Counted from the first letter of the stretch, positions 27,242 to 35,470 are shown. The stretch: 64,000 nucleotides of DNA from Streptococcus pneumoniae (GCF_001113365.1 NZ_CKYA01000001.1:193501-257500), one strand, 5' to 3'. Made by a program: numbers and translations. Notes: a model not told the origin generated them from the letters alone.

Positions 27242-28753
27242 ATGCTACCATATCTTAAAACTATTAGATGGTATCTCTTCTTTAATTTTCTTTTTGGTGT
27301 AGTATCGAATATCTGCACAGCTTTGTTACCGTATTTCACGCAGGCATTAATCAAAGGGGATTATCAAGTAGCTCTATATGGTTACTCTATGTCAGTGGCA
27401 GGCTATTTGAGTTGTAACTATATCCAAATGATACTTGATTGGAAGCAGGGGATTATCTTTTCGACTACTTTGAAAAATGAGTGGTTTCGTTCACTTCTGG
27501 GACTCAGTCACCACGATTTCAAGCAGAAAACAGTAGCAGAGTATATTTCCTATCAATCTAATGACCTAGATTCGTTGGAAAAGGATTACCTTCCTCCATT
27601 GATGAGTTTTATCAAACAAATTTTACGTATCATCATTTACGCTTTCATTATTAGCAGAACAATTAATCCTATTGTATCACTGATTTTAATCTTTTCTACT
27701 GGAATTAGTATTCAAATTCCTAAAATTGTTGGGAAGTTGACCGCTAATCGTAGACAGGTTTACTTGAAAAAACAAGGAGATTACTATCGAACTTTGGAGG
27801 ATTTGCTCATGGGACATCATTTGGTAAATAAACTAACTATGTCGCATTTTTTGAATCAACAAAAGAGTTCTCTAAAGAATTTGCAGGATAAGTATTTTAA
27901 GTATGGTTTGACAAAAATTACAGGCATCTTATTGACAGGTGTTTCTTTTGAATTCATTAGTCTTGTTCTGTTTATTTATTTAGCCTACTCTCTATCTCAC
28001 CAGCAACTCGGTATTCCTGAGGTGGTGGCGAGTTTCGGATATATTAATGCTTTTTCTGAACCAATACAGGAAATCCTTTATGATTTACAAATGTTAGAGT
28101 CCGTAAAGCCTGTAATCAAGAGTTTTCAAAACATTGTTGGGAGACCCGTTTCAGTTCAAGCACCTCAACATTCTTTTGATACGATTACTTTGAAAAACAT
28201 TTCCAAACAACTGGGAGAATCAAAATTGATAATTACTTCCGCTACGATTCAAAAAGGGGATAAAATTGCGCTTATAGGTAATAATGGATCTGGGAAAAGT
28301 AGTCTGCTCAACATTTTAAACGGCACAGATGAAGATTTCGACGGACAGATTTTGCTAGATGGGCTTGTTTTGGATCATCTTTGGGGAAGATTTGGTATGA
28401 TTCTGCAACATGAACATACATTTATTTCGAGTTATGAAAATAATGTAACGCTATTCAATAGTTTCAATACAAACCTCAGAGAAGAAGAATTTGAAAAAAT
28501 TCCACCACAATCCCTCTCAGGTGGTCAGCAACAACGAATGTATTTAAATCGTGAGGAAAATCGTAAAAATCCATTGCTTATCCTAGACGAGCCTTTCTCT
28601 GCCTTGGATACTAATCAGTTTAAAATGGAATTGGAAAGAGTTCTGGAACTACCAAGTGCCGTCATTGTTACTTTACATCGCCAAAACGAATTATTAAGTA
28701 AGTTTGACCAAGTTTGGGAAATTAAGAATGGAGAACTTGTAATTTTGAAATAG
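27242..28753 (+). CDS. ABC exporter with fused membrane and ATPase domains
   Basis: 503 residues. The membrane half (~1-290) carries about six helices; the ATPase half has Walker A GNNGSGKSS, a Q-loop MILQHEH, signature LSGGQQQR, Walker B LLILDEPFSALD and H-loop TLHRQ. The ATPase is shortened between Q-loop and signature (~45 residues), unlike standard exporters. No C39 peptidase domain. RBS AAAGGAG. In company of a dead XRE gene and a Cys-rich ORF, export of a small peptide is the likeliest job, but this is inference. Closed by the hairpin at 28770. Confidence 0.85.
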   Translation: MLPYLKTIRWYLFFNFLFGVVSNICTALLPYFTQALIKGDYQVALYGYSMSVAGYLSCNYIQMILDWKQGIIFSTTLKNEWFRSLLGLSHHDFKQKTVAEYISYQSNDLDSLEKDYLPPLMSFIKQILRIIIYAFIISRTINPIVSLILIFSTGISIQIPKIVGKLTANRRQVYLKKQGDYYRTLEDLLMGHHLVNKLTMSHFLNQQKSSLKNLQDKYFKYGLTKITGILLTGVSFEFISLVLFIYLAYSLSHQQLGIPEVVASFGYINAFSEPIQEILYDLQMLESVKPVIKSFQNIVGRPVSVQAPQHSFDTITLKNISKQLGESKLIITSATIQKGDKIALIGNNGSGKSSLLNILNGTDEDFDGQILLDGLVLDHLWGRFGMILQHEHTFISSYENNVTLFNSFNTNLREEEFEKIPPQSLSGGQQQRMYLNREENRKNPLLILDEPFSALDTNQFKMELERVLELPSAVIVTLHRQNELLSKFDQVWEIKNGELVILK

Positions 28754-28769
28754 CTAAATTATAAAGAAT

Positions 28770-28817
28770 AAAACGCATAGTATCAAGGTCATTCAACACC
28801 TGATATTATGCGTTTTT
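28770..28817. terminator. Repeat-family hairpin terminator
   Basis: AAAACGCATAGTATCAAGGT pairs with ACCTGATATTATGCGTTTTT. Nearly the reverse complement of the hairpin at 51432. It sits between the ABC transporter and convergent thrS with T/A tracts on both sides, so it is likely bidirectional. Confidence 0.85.
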
Positions 28818-28845
28818 CTGATTTTAAGGACTTTTTACTAGGCTC

Positions 28846-30789
28846 TTATTTCTCAACTCGTGATTTGTTGGCGATATCAGCTAGGATAGCTTGAACAAAA
28901 TCATCTACTGAGACAGTTTGTGTTTCTTTTTGGCCATAGCGGCGAACGTTGACTGTTCCGTCTTCCATTTCCTTGTCTCCAACAATCAATTGGTAAGGAA
29001 TCTTGCTAGTTTGTGACGCACGGATCTTGAACTGCATTTTTTCATTGCGCTCATCTACATCTGCACGGACACCGCGGTCACGGAGTTTCTTAGCCACTTC
29101 CCAAGCGTAGTCCACGTGTTTTTCGTTAGATACTGGGATGAGGGTTACTTGGTGTGGTGCAAGCCATGTTGGGAAGGCACCCTTGTAGTTCTCAATCAAG
29201 ATAGCTGTGAAGCGTTCCATAGTTGAAATAACCCCACGGTGGATCATAACTGGACGGTGTTCTTCACCATCAGCTCCGATGTATTTAAGGTCGAATCGTT
29301 CTGGAAGCAAGAAGTCAAGTTGGATAGTAGAAAGAGTTTCTTCTTTTCCAAGAGCGGTCTTAACTTGAATATCCAATTTTGGTCCGTAGAAGGCTGCTTC
29401 ACCTTCGGCTTCAAAGTAGTCCACGCCCATTTCATCAAGGGCTGCACGAAGCATGGTTTGAGCATTTTCCCACATCTCATCGTTGTCAAAGTACTTGTGA
29501 GTATCTTGAGGGTCACGAAGAGAGAGGCGGAAGCGGTATTCAGTCAAGTTGAAGTCTTCATAAACATCGATAATCAACTGAAGGGCACGCTGGAATTCTT
29601 CTTGGATTTGTTCTGGAGTAACGAAGAGGTGACCGTCGTTGAGTGACATTTCACGTACACGTTGAAGACCAGTGAGGGCACCAGATTTTTCATAACGGTG
29701 CATCATACCGATTTCAGCGATACGGATTGGCAACTCACGATAAGAGTGAACATGGTGTTTGAAGACTTGGATGTGGTGCGGGCAGTTCATTGGACGAAGG
29801 ACAAATTCTTCCCCGTCACCCATGTCCATAGTTGGGAACATGTCTTCTTGGTAATGATCCCAGTGACCAGAAGTCTTGTAAAGCTCAACTGAAGCAAGTG
29901 GTGGAGTGTAGACGTGTTGGTAGCCAGAAGCCAACTCTTTGTCTACGATGTAGCGTTCCAACTCACGACGAATAGTCGCACCATTTGGCAACCAGAATGG
30001 AAGTCCTTGACCAACCTCTTGTGAAATCATAAAGAGGTCAAGCTCTTTACCAAGTTTACGGTGGTCACGTTCCTTAGCTTCTTCACGCATTTGAAGGTAG
30101 TTTTTCAAGTCTTTTTTGTCAAACCAAGCTGTACCATAGATACGTTGCATCATAGCGTTGTCGCTATTTCCACGCCAGTAAGCACCTGCTACATGGAGAA
30201 GGTGGAAGATTTGGATGCGGCCTGTTGATGGGACGTGAGGGCCACGGCAAAGGTCTACATATTCACCCTGACGATAGATAGTCAAACCGCCTTCGTCTTC
30301 TGAGTGTTCTTCAATCAATTCCAACTTGTAAGGGTCGTTCTTGAAGATTTCACGTGCCTCGTCTTTAGTAACTTCTTCACGGATTGATGGGAAGTTTTCT
30401 TTGACAATTTTTTGCATTTCTTCTTCGATACGAGGAAGGTCTTCGTTAGAGATTTGACCAGCAGTGTTGTCAGTATCGTAGTAGAAGCCGTCTTCGATGG
30501 CTGGACCAACTCCCAAGTGAATGTCTGGGAACAGACGACGAGCTGCTTGGGCGAACAAGTGAGCAGCTGAGTGACGCAAGATTGGAAGGGCATCTTCGTG
30601 ATCAGGTGTCACAATTTCGATGCTTCCATCTTCAGTGATAGCACGAGTAGTGTCGATGAGTTTGCCGTTGAATTTACCAGCCAAGGCCTTTTTAGCTAGG
30701 GAATTGCTGATAGATTGGGCAATTTCAAAAGTTGTCACGCCAGATTCGAATTCACGAACAGCGCCATCTGGGAAAGTAATGTTAATCAT
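28846..30789 (-). CDS. thrS: Threonyl-tRNA synthetase
   Basis: 647 residues. Starts MINITFPDG at 30789 with AAGGAG upstream; the frame extends back to 30921 through the leader RNA, but that extension is not protein-like. TGS domain (1-60), second additional/editing-site domain (HSAAHLFAQA, with DLCRGPH), class II catalytic core (RPMNCPHHI, and motif 3 around MIHRGVISTMERF), anticodon-binding domain at the end. Controlled by a T-box leader that reads uncharged tRNA-Thr. Confidence 0.98.
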   Translation of the reverse strand: MINITFPDGAVREFESGVTTFEIAQSISNSLAKKALAGKFNGKLIDTTRAITEDGSIEIVTPDHEDALPILRHSAAHLFAQAARRLFPDIHLGVGPAIEDGFYYDTDNTAGQISNEDLPRIEEEMQKIVKENFPSIREEVTKDEAREIFKNDPYKLELIEEHSEDEGGLTIYRQGEYVDLCRGPHVPSTGRIQIFHLLHVAGAYWRGNSDNAMMQRIYGTAWFDKKDLKNYLQMREEAKERDHRKLGKELDLFMISQEVGQGLPFWLPNGATIRRELERYIVDKELASGYQHVYTPPLASVELYKTSGHWDHYQEDMFPTMDMGDGEEFVLRPMNCPHHIQVFKHHVHSYRELPIRIAEIGMMHRYEKSGALTGLQRVREMSLNDGHLFVTPEQIQEEFQRALQLIIDVYEDFNLTEYRFRLSLRDPQDTHKYFDNDEMWENAQTMLRAALDEMGVDYFEAEGEAAFYGPKLDIQVKTALGKEETLSTIQLDFLLPERFDLKYIGADGEEHRPVMIHRGVISTMERFTAILIENYKGAFPTWLAPHQVTLIPVSNEKHVDYAWEVAKKLRDRGVRADVDERNEKMQFKIRASQTSKIPYQLIVGDKEMEDGTVNVRRYGQKETQTVSVDDFVQAILADIANKSRVEK

Positions 30790-30874
30790 GATGTTCTCCT
30801 TACTTATATTATTGACGAATGTGTTAACCCTATTCTGAAAACAGGGATAGAGGATTGTGAAAGCTAGAAAAACA

Positions 30875-31080
30875 AAAAGCGACATCCTCAAAAGGACGTC
30901 GCAACGTGGTTCCACCTTCATTTATGTTCCTCAAAAAAGAGGGACACCTCTGATTGGCTCTAACGTGGCCACCGTTTTATGTTTTCATAAAAACTCAAGA
31001 GTAGTATCAGTTTAGGCCTCCTATGCGTTTCCAGCAACCACGCACTCTCTAGTAGAAAGGGACTAAGTGACTTGTCTCTA
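30875..31080 (-). ncRNA. T-box riboswitch of thrS
   Basis: Minus-strand leader with an AGAGTGCG stem I segment, a candidate Thr specifier codon ACT in CTGATACTACTC, the T-box AGGTGGAACCACG (30903-30925) and a terminator stem GCGACGTCC / GGATGTCGC followed by TTTTTG (30875-30902). Uncharged tRNA-Thr would bind and form the antiterminator, switching thrS on. Confidence 0.92.
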
Positions 31081-31086
31081 TGGATT

Positions 31087-31114
31087 ATTATAGCATGATT
31101 GTGAGATTTTTCAA
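31087..31114 (-). promoter_or_regulatory. Promoter of thrS leader
   Basis: TTGAAA (31109-31114) and TATAAT (31087-31092) on the minus strand with a 16-bp spacer, just upstream of the T-box RNA. Confidence 0.8.
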
Positions 31115-31139
31115 GGATTTTGTGAAAGTTTTTTGTTTT

Positions 31140-31484
31140 TCATTTTTGTAGAATATGCTTGATGCCAATACCGGAAGCCATGCCCACCAGAGCCAAGGTT
31201 TCATAGATTAGCAAGTAAATTAGTATAAACTCACCAAAAGTTATGATAGTAAAGCAAAAGAGCAGTCCGTTACCAATTAACCACCAAAGTGAGAAACGGA
31301 AACGGTAGCTATAAAGTAGCGATACAATCAAGATTACCAGAGGTGTAAAGAAGAGAATATTATTTACGTAGAGACTCTTGAGCAAAAGGGGGTCAGAAAT
31401 GATTAGTGATAACAACTCATAAAGTGGCCAATAAAAGAAAAATATGACCAGATAGTAGGGGAGATGGGAATAGAATCTACGCAT
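31140..31484 (-). CDS. Small membrane protein, unknown
   Basis: 114 residues from the ATG at 31484 with GAGGTG upstream; the frame extends further up but without an RBS, into the rpsO promoter side. Three or four hydrophobic helices (about 9-28, 38-60, 65-85 and 86-108). No family recognised. It lies between thrS and rpsO, with transcription toward thrS. Confidence 0.7.
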   Translation of the reverse strand: MRRFYSHLPYYLVIFFFYWPLYELLSLIISDPLLLKSLYVNNILFFTPLVILIVSLLYSYRFRFSLWWLIGNGLLFCFTIITFGEFILIYLLIYETLALVGMASGIGIKHILQK

Positions 31485-31567
31485 GATAATCACCTCGTTT
31501 AAAAACAGATAACTTAGATTTCTTGCTATGATTATTATAGCATATTTAAAACAAGAAAGTAAATCTG

Positions 31568-31686
31568 TTGACAAAGAAGTTAGTTATTGGTAGAATAGGG
31601 ATTGTCGTAAAGACAAATAACTTCTTCTTGGTTACAGGCATGCCAACCTGTCACTCGGATGAAGCCAAATAAAAAGGAGAAACATC
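31568..31686 (+). promoter_or_regulatory. rpsO promoter and structured leader
   Basis: TTGACA (31568-31573), 17-bp spacer, TAGAAT (31591-31596). The ~85-nt leader after it contains self-complementary segments (GGTTACAGGCATGCCAACC) and ends in AAAAAGGAG. S15 represses its own translation through leader RNA in many bacteria; whether this leader is such a site is inference. Confidence 0.7.
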
Positions 31687-31956
31687 ATGGCAATCTCAAA
31701 AGAGAAAAAAAATGAAATCATCGCACAATATGCACGTCACGAAGGTGATACAGGTTCAGTAGAGGTTCAAGTTGCTGTCCTTACTTGGGAAATCAACCAC
31801 CTTAACGAACACATCAAACAACACAAAAAAGACCACGCTACTTACCGTGGATTGATGAAAAAAATCGGTCGCCGTCGTAACTTGCTTGCATACTTGCGTA
31901 AAAACGACGTTAACCGTTACCGTGAGTTGATTAACTCTCTAGGACTTCGTCGCTAA
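31687..31956 (+). CDS. rpsO: 30S ribosomal protein S15
   Basis: 89 residues, the standard length. Contains GDTGSVEVQVA and the conserved LTxxIxxLxxHxxxHKKDHxxxRxLxxxxxxRxxLLxYL pattern. Binds 16S rRNA early in 30S assembly. Highly expressed codon usage. Confidence 0.98.
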   Translation: MAISKEKKNEIIAQYARHEGDTGSVEVQVAVLTWEINHLNEHIKQHKKDHATYRGLMKKIGRRRNLLAYLRKNDVNRYRELINSLGLRR

Positions 31957-32406
31957 TCTTGCGTCTAAACCGTTTCTATACTTCGTTGGCTTCGGCTCGA
32001 TGTACCATTAGTACAATCTTCGCCTCGTCGCCTAGTCTATAAACGGTTTATCCAGCAAGACTGGAGCTCTCTGATTTTCAGAGGGCTTTTTACGTTGTCA
32101 CCTTACTTTGATATACTCAAGTATTATCTTCGGTTACAGTTCCTAGCACTGTAAGGTAAAATAAACCAGATCTTCTCCCTTCGGGGAGATTTTTTTTGTT
32201 TCACTGAAAGTTTTGTACAACCTTCGCCTCGTCGCCTAGTCTATAAACGGTTTATCCAGCAAGAATTATGATGCTAAGGGCGTAAGAAATCCGTATGAAA
32301 ATAGGGAAATGACACAGTGTTCGATGAACACAAGGAGTTTCATCTTTTTCACTAGGATTTTAGCCCGAGCTCAAATCAGCTCTCTGATTTTCAGAGGGCT
32401 TTTTTA
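31957..32406. repeat. Repeat-rich gap after rpsO with three hairpin terminators
   Basis: Contains in order: an inverted repeat AAACCGTT / AACGGTTT (31967-32049); terminator 1 GCTCTCTGA / TCAGAGGGC + T run (32066-32091); terminator 2 TCTCCC-TTCG-GGGAGA + T8 (32174-32198); a 50-bp direct repeat at 32011-32060 and 32215-32264 with one mismatch; a GTGTTC-GAT-GAACAC hairpin; and a second copy of terminator 1 (32379-32406). Terminator 1 occurs a third time after cadD. No gene seen. Confidence 0.75.
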
Positions 32407-32410
32407 TTGA

Positions 32411-32512
32411 GGTTTTATCGGTCACAATTTTGGAGACTACAAAAACCAGTCAGCATGGTGGCTATTCGTTTCTTGAGGTTTTATCAGTCACAATTTTGGA
32501 GACTACAAAAAC
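32411..32512 (-). CRISPR. Two-repeat CRISPR-like remnant, type II-A-like repeat
   Basis: Two 36-bp repeats (32411-32446 and 32477-32512, one mismatch) flank a 30-bp spacer (32447-32476), a 66-bp period typical of type II arrays. Read on the minus strand the repeat begins GTTTTTGTAGTCTCC and ends GATAAAACC, like the GTTTTTGTACTCTC... class of streptococcal type II-A repeats. The repeats share four extra bases on one side and one on the other, so exact limits are uncertain. No cas gene or tracrRNA anti-repeat is in the window. Confidence 0.65.
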
Positions 32513-32706
32513 CTCAAATGGTATCAGCTAATTACACCATAAAGTTGCGTAGCTACTCGGCTTGAAAAGCCGAGTAGCTGTCTGCAAGCCCCTTCGGAGA
32601 GCCCACACTTTACGAAGTAAAGTATAGTATGTTATACTTTACATGGAAGTAGTCACCGAATTCCAGTTAGAAATTACTTTGTAACTACGTTTTGAGGAGG
32701 AGTAAA
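32513..32706 (+). promoter_or_regulatory. cadD upstream region with two hairpins
   Basis: A perfect 13-bp stem AGCTACTCGGCTT-GAA-AAGCCGAGTAGCT (about 32551-32579) without a T run is followed by the perfect palindrome GTAAAGTATA-GTATGT-TATACTTTAC (32617-32642), which contains a TATACT-like box and is a good operator candidate for a metal-responsive repressor. Function inferred from position only. Confidence 0.5.
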
Positions 32707-32781
32707 ATGCTTTCCTATGTTCGAAATTACCCACTAGCGATAGCTAAATTAATGTGTCTGTGCTCTCCTAAAATCTGCTGA
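32707..32781 (+). CDS. 24-codon Cys-containing leader ORF before cadD
   Basis: ATG with the strong RBS GGAGGAG six bases upstream, encoding a 24-residue peptide that ends in MCLCSPKIC (three Cys in the last eight residues). It stops 30 bases before the cadD ATG. A Cys-rich leader peptide ahead of a heavy-metal efflux gene could couple cadmium/thiol status to cadD translation. No homologue is known to me. Confidence 0.5.
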   Translation: MLSYVRNYPLAIAKLMCLCSPKIC

Positions 32782-32811
32782 TTTATTACTGACCAATACA
32801 GGAGGTTTTTT

Positions 32812-33432
32812 ATGGGACAGACAATCATATCTGCTATTGGTGTTTATATTTCCACCAGTATCGATTATTTAATTATTTTATTTATTTTATTTGCACAGCT
32901 ATCACAGAATAAACAAAAATGGCATATTTATGCGGGGCAATATCTAGGCACAGGCTTACTTGTAGGGGCGAGTTTAGTTGCTGCTTATGTCGTTAATTTC
33001 GTGCCTGAAGAATGGATGGTTGGATTGCTTGGTTTAATCCCTATCTATTTAGGGATTCGCTTTGCAATTGTTGGAGAAGGTGAGGAAGAAGAGGAAGAAG
33101 AGGAAGAAATTATTGAAAGATTAGAACAAAGCAAGGCAAATCAACTGTTTTGGACAGTTACATTGCTAACAATTGCGTCTGGCGGAGATAATTTAGGTAT
33201 CTATATACCTTATTTTGCTTCATTAGATTGGTCACAGACCCTCGTGGCCTTGCTTGTGTTTGTAATCGGCATAATTATCTTATGCGAGATTAGTCGGGTG
33301 TTATCCTCTATTCCCTTAATATTCGAGACAATTGAAAAATACGAGCGAATCATTGTGCCCTTAGTATTCATTCTACTTGGACTATACATCATGTATGAAA
33401 ATGGCACGATAGAGACTTTTCTGACCGTGTAG
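32812..33432 (+). CDS. cadD: Cadmium resistance transporter CadD
   Basis: 206 residues with five or six hydrophobic helices and a central acidic run (EGEEEEEEEEE, about residues 86-97) in the cytoplasmic loop. Belongs to the CadD family, first described from staphylococcal plasmids, giving cadmium efflux. RBS GGAGG. No CadX/CadC regulator is adjacent. The gene is embedded between copies of a repeated terminator segment, consistent with acquisition. Confidence 0.9.
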   Translation: MGQTIISAIGVYISTSIDYLIILFILFAQLSQNKQKWHIYAGQYLGTGLLVGASLVAAYVVNFVPEEWMVGLLGLIPIYLGIRFAIVGEGEEEEEEEEEIIERLEQSKANQLFWTVTLLTIASGGDNLGIYIPYFASLDWSQTLVALLVFVIGIIILCEISRVLSSIPLIFETIEKYERIIVPLVFILLGLYIMYENGTIETFLTV

Positions 33433-33441
33433 ATTTTTTTG

Positions 33442-33566
33442 TTTCACTAGGATTTTATCCCGAGCTCAAATTGGCTCTCTGATTTTCAGAGGGCTTTTTA
33501 TGTTGTCACCTTATCTCGATATACTCAAGTATAATCTTCGGTTACGATTATTAGCACTGTAAGACC
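33442..33566. repeat. Second copy of the rpsO-downstream segment, flanking cadD
   Basis: TTTCACTAGGATTTTA.CCCGAGCTC plus the terminator GCTCTCTGA / TCAGAGGGC (33474-33500) match 32348-32406. The continuation (TTGTCACCTTA...GATATACTCAAGTAT...GCACTGTAAG) matches 32093-32155. So cadD and the CRISPR-like remnant lie between direct repeats. Confidence 0.75.
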
Positions 33567-33588
33567 AACTATATTTATTTTTCTCATC

Positions 33589-33617
33589 TTGTTCCATTGT
33601 TGAAAATATGGTATACT
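33589..33617 (+). promoter_or_regulatory. Promoter of siderophore-type uptake operon
   Basis: TTGTTC (33589-33594), 17-bp spacer, TATACT (33612-33617), followed by an AT-rich imperfect palindrome AGAATTTTCT...AATATTCT that could hold a Fur/PerR-like site. Confidence 0.55.
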
Positions 33618-33666
33618 TTTCATGAGAATTTTCTAAATTTTTAATATTCTGTCAAAGGAGGTTTGC

Positions 33667-34713
33667 ATGCTTTCCAAATTTTCTGGAAGCCGACAAGACC
33701 AGCAATTTGTGTTACTTTTAGTTATTTTGCTAGGTATTTTAGGGATTTCTCTCTTTCTAGCAATTTCAATGGGATCTGTTGCGATTGATCTAGGAGATAC
33801 CTATCGGATTGTTTTGAGCAGGTTGGGATTTCCTCTTGAGATAGGAGAGGTTTCTAAGTCCACTCTTGCCATTGTATGGAACATGAGATTCCCTCGAGTA
33901 TTGTTAGGTCTGATAGTAGGAGCAGGCCTTTCTATGTGTGGTAGCGTGATGCAGTCTACGGTAAACAATCCCATCGCTGAGCCCTATGTCTTAGGAATCT
34001 CTGCGGGTGCAACTCTAGGGGCAACCTTGAGCATCATTCTTGGTTTAAAAGTGATGATTAGCCTTGGAGCTTTTCTTGGAGCTATTTTGGCAACAATTGC
34101 TGTCCTCATCATTGCCTCTATGCAGGGAAGGATGACGACTTCCAGTCTGATTTTATCAGGAACGGTGGTCAACGCTCTCTTTCTGGCTTTTTCAAACTTT
34201 ATTATCTCAGTCGGAGCTAATGCGGACAGTGTGATGACCATTAAGTTTTGGACTATGGGCTCGCTTGCCGGGACTGCCTGGTCTGACTTGGTCCTGCCAA
34301 CTGTAATAGTAGGAATAGCCTTTCTATTTTTCGCTACCCAGTATCGTGTTTTCAATGCGATGATGATGGGAGATGAGGCTGCTTTAACTTTGGGAATTCC
34401 TTTACGATTTTATTGGTATCTTTATGTGACCATGGTGGCTGTGCTAACAGCAGTATTAGTGGCAACCTGTGGGATTATTGGATTTGTCGGTCTGATTACT
34501 CCACATTTAGCTCGAGGGTTAGTAGGAACGAATTACAAGAGGCTTTTTCCTGTTGCAACCTTGCTGGGTGCCCTCTTTGTCATTTGGGCAGACGTACTCT
34601 CCCGTATCATCATTCCAAACGCAGAGCTTCCTATTGGTATTTTCACAGCCTTAGTAGGTGCTCCCTTCTTTATCTACATTGTTGGAGGTAAGCGAAGGGA
34701 GGTGAGGGTCTGA
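33667..34713 (+). CDS. FecCD-family iron-siderophore ABC permease
   Basis: 348 residues with about ten helices; conserved RFPRVLLGLIVGAGLSMCGSVMQ and GIIGFVGLITPHLAR mark the FecCD (BtuC-like) family. Only one permease gene is present, so it probably forms a homodimer, unlike two-permease loci such as piu/pia. RBS AAAGGAGG. First gene of a permease-ATPase-lipoprotein-esterase operon. Confidence 0.93.
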   Translation: MLSKFSGSRQDQQFVLLLVILLGILGISLFLAISMGSVAIDLGDTYRIVLSRLGFPLEIGEVSKSTLAIVWNMRFPRVLLGLIVGAGLSMCGSVMQSTVNNPIAEPYVLGISAGATLGATLSIILGLKVMISLGAFLGAILATIAVLIIASMQGRMTTSSLILSGTVVNALFLAFSNFIISVGANADSVMTIKFWTMGSLAGTAWSDLVLPTVIVGIAFLFFATQYRVFNAMMMGDEAALTLGIPLRFYWYLYVTMVAVLTAVLVATCGIIGFVGLITPHLARGLVGTNYKRLFPVATLLGALFVIWADVLSRIIIPNAELPIGIFTALVGAPFFIYIVGGKRREVRV

Positions 34714-34714
34714 C

Positions 34715-35470
34715 ATGGACTTGATTTGTAAGGATATCCATTTTGGACTAGGAGAGAAAAAAATTCTCAAAGGAGTCTCTCTTAAGGTTGAAGGGAATCA
34801 ATTTCACACAATATTAGGACCAAATGGAAGCGGGAAAACCAGTCTACTTAAACTCCTCTATCGTCAGGAAAAGGCGGACAAAGGCTTGATAAGCCTAGAT
34901 GGAAAACCTCTGGAGCATTGGTCACTCAAAGAAACAGCCAAGCAAATGGCAGTTGTGACCCAGTTTAACCAGCTGCAGTTTGATTGCACAGTTGAAGAAA
35001 TCGTCTTGCTGGGAAGAACTCCCCACCTCTCTTTTTTACAGAAGGAAAAGGAAAGGGATTATGCGCTCGTTCAAGATGCCCTCGTCAAGGTGGATATGCT
35101 TGAGAAGAAAACACGTCTCTATTCGTCTCTGTCAGGGGGAGAGAAACAGCGAGTCTTATTAGCCCGCGCCTTGGCGCAAGAACCGACTCTCTTACTCCTA
35201 GACGAACCAACTAATCACCTGGATATCAGGTATCAGCTAGACTTGTTGGCTATTGTGAAAAATCTCAAGGTCAATGTTCTAGCTGTCCTGCATGATATTC
35301 AACTTGCTTGTCGCTATTCGGATTATCTCTATCTGATGAAAGAGGGAGAAATCCTTTACCAAGGGACTCCAAAGGAGACCATCACCCCTGAGTCATTGCA
35401 AACTGTATACGGAGTTCAAAGTCAGGTTACTTGGACCGAGGATCAGCAAGCCATGATTCACTATTTATAA
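34715..35470 (+). CDS. Iron-siderophore ABC transporter ATPase
   Basis: 251 residues, FepC/FhuC type. Walker A GPNGSGKTS, signature LSGGEKQR, Walker B LLLLDEPTNHLD, H-loop LHD. Starts one base after the permease stop, with the RBS GGGAGGTGAGG inside the permease end, so expression is coupled. Confidence 0.95.
   Translation: MDLICKDIHFGLGEKKILKGVSLKVEGNQFHTILGPNGSGKTSLLKLLYRQEKADKGLISLDGKPLEHWSLKETAKQMAVVTQFNQLQFDCTVEEIVLLGRTPHLSFLQKEKERDYALVQDALVKVDMLEKKTRLYSSLSGGEKQRVLLARALAQEPTLLLLDEPTNHLDIRYQLDLLAIVKNLKVNVLAVLHDIQLACRYSDYLYLMKEGEILYQGTPKETITPESLQTVYGVQSQVTWTEDQQAMIHYL

Noticed and set aside
30790..30921. N-terminal extension of thrS to 30921
   Set aside because: This stretch overlaps the T-box region and the leader; MINITFPDG at 30789 has an RBS and is the conserved start.
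28846..31956. Possible tRNA genes near thrS and rpsO
   Set aside because: The conserved stems belong to the T-box leader; no cloverleaf was recognised.
32513..32700. tracrRNA near the CRISPR-like repeats
   Set aside because: The strong hairpin at ~32551 has no complement to the repeat and no following T run; no anti-repeat was found within 200 bp.
33061..33115. Simple-sequence GAAGAG repeat in cadD suggesting phase variation
   Set aside because: The units are in multiples of three within an acidic loop, so slippage would change Glu number and not the reading frame.
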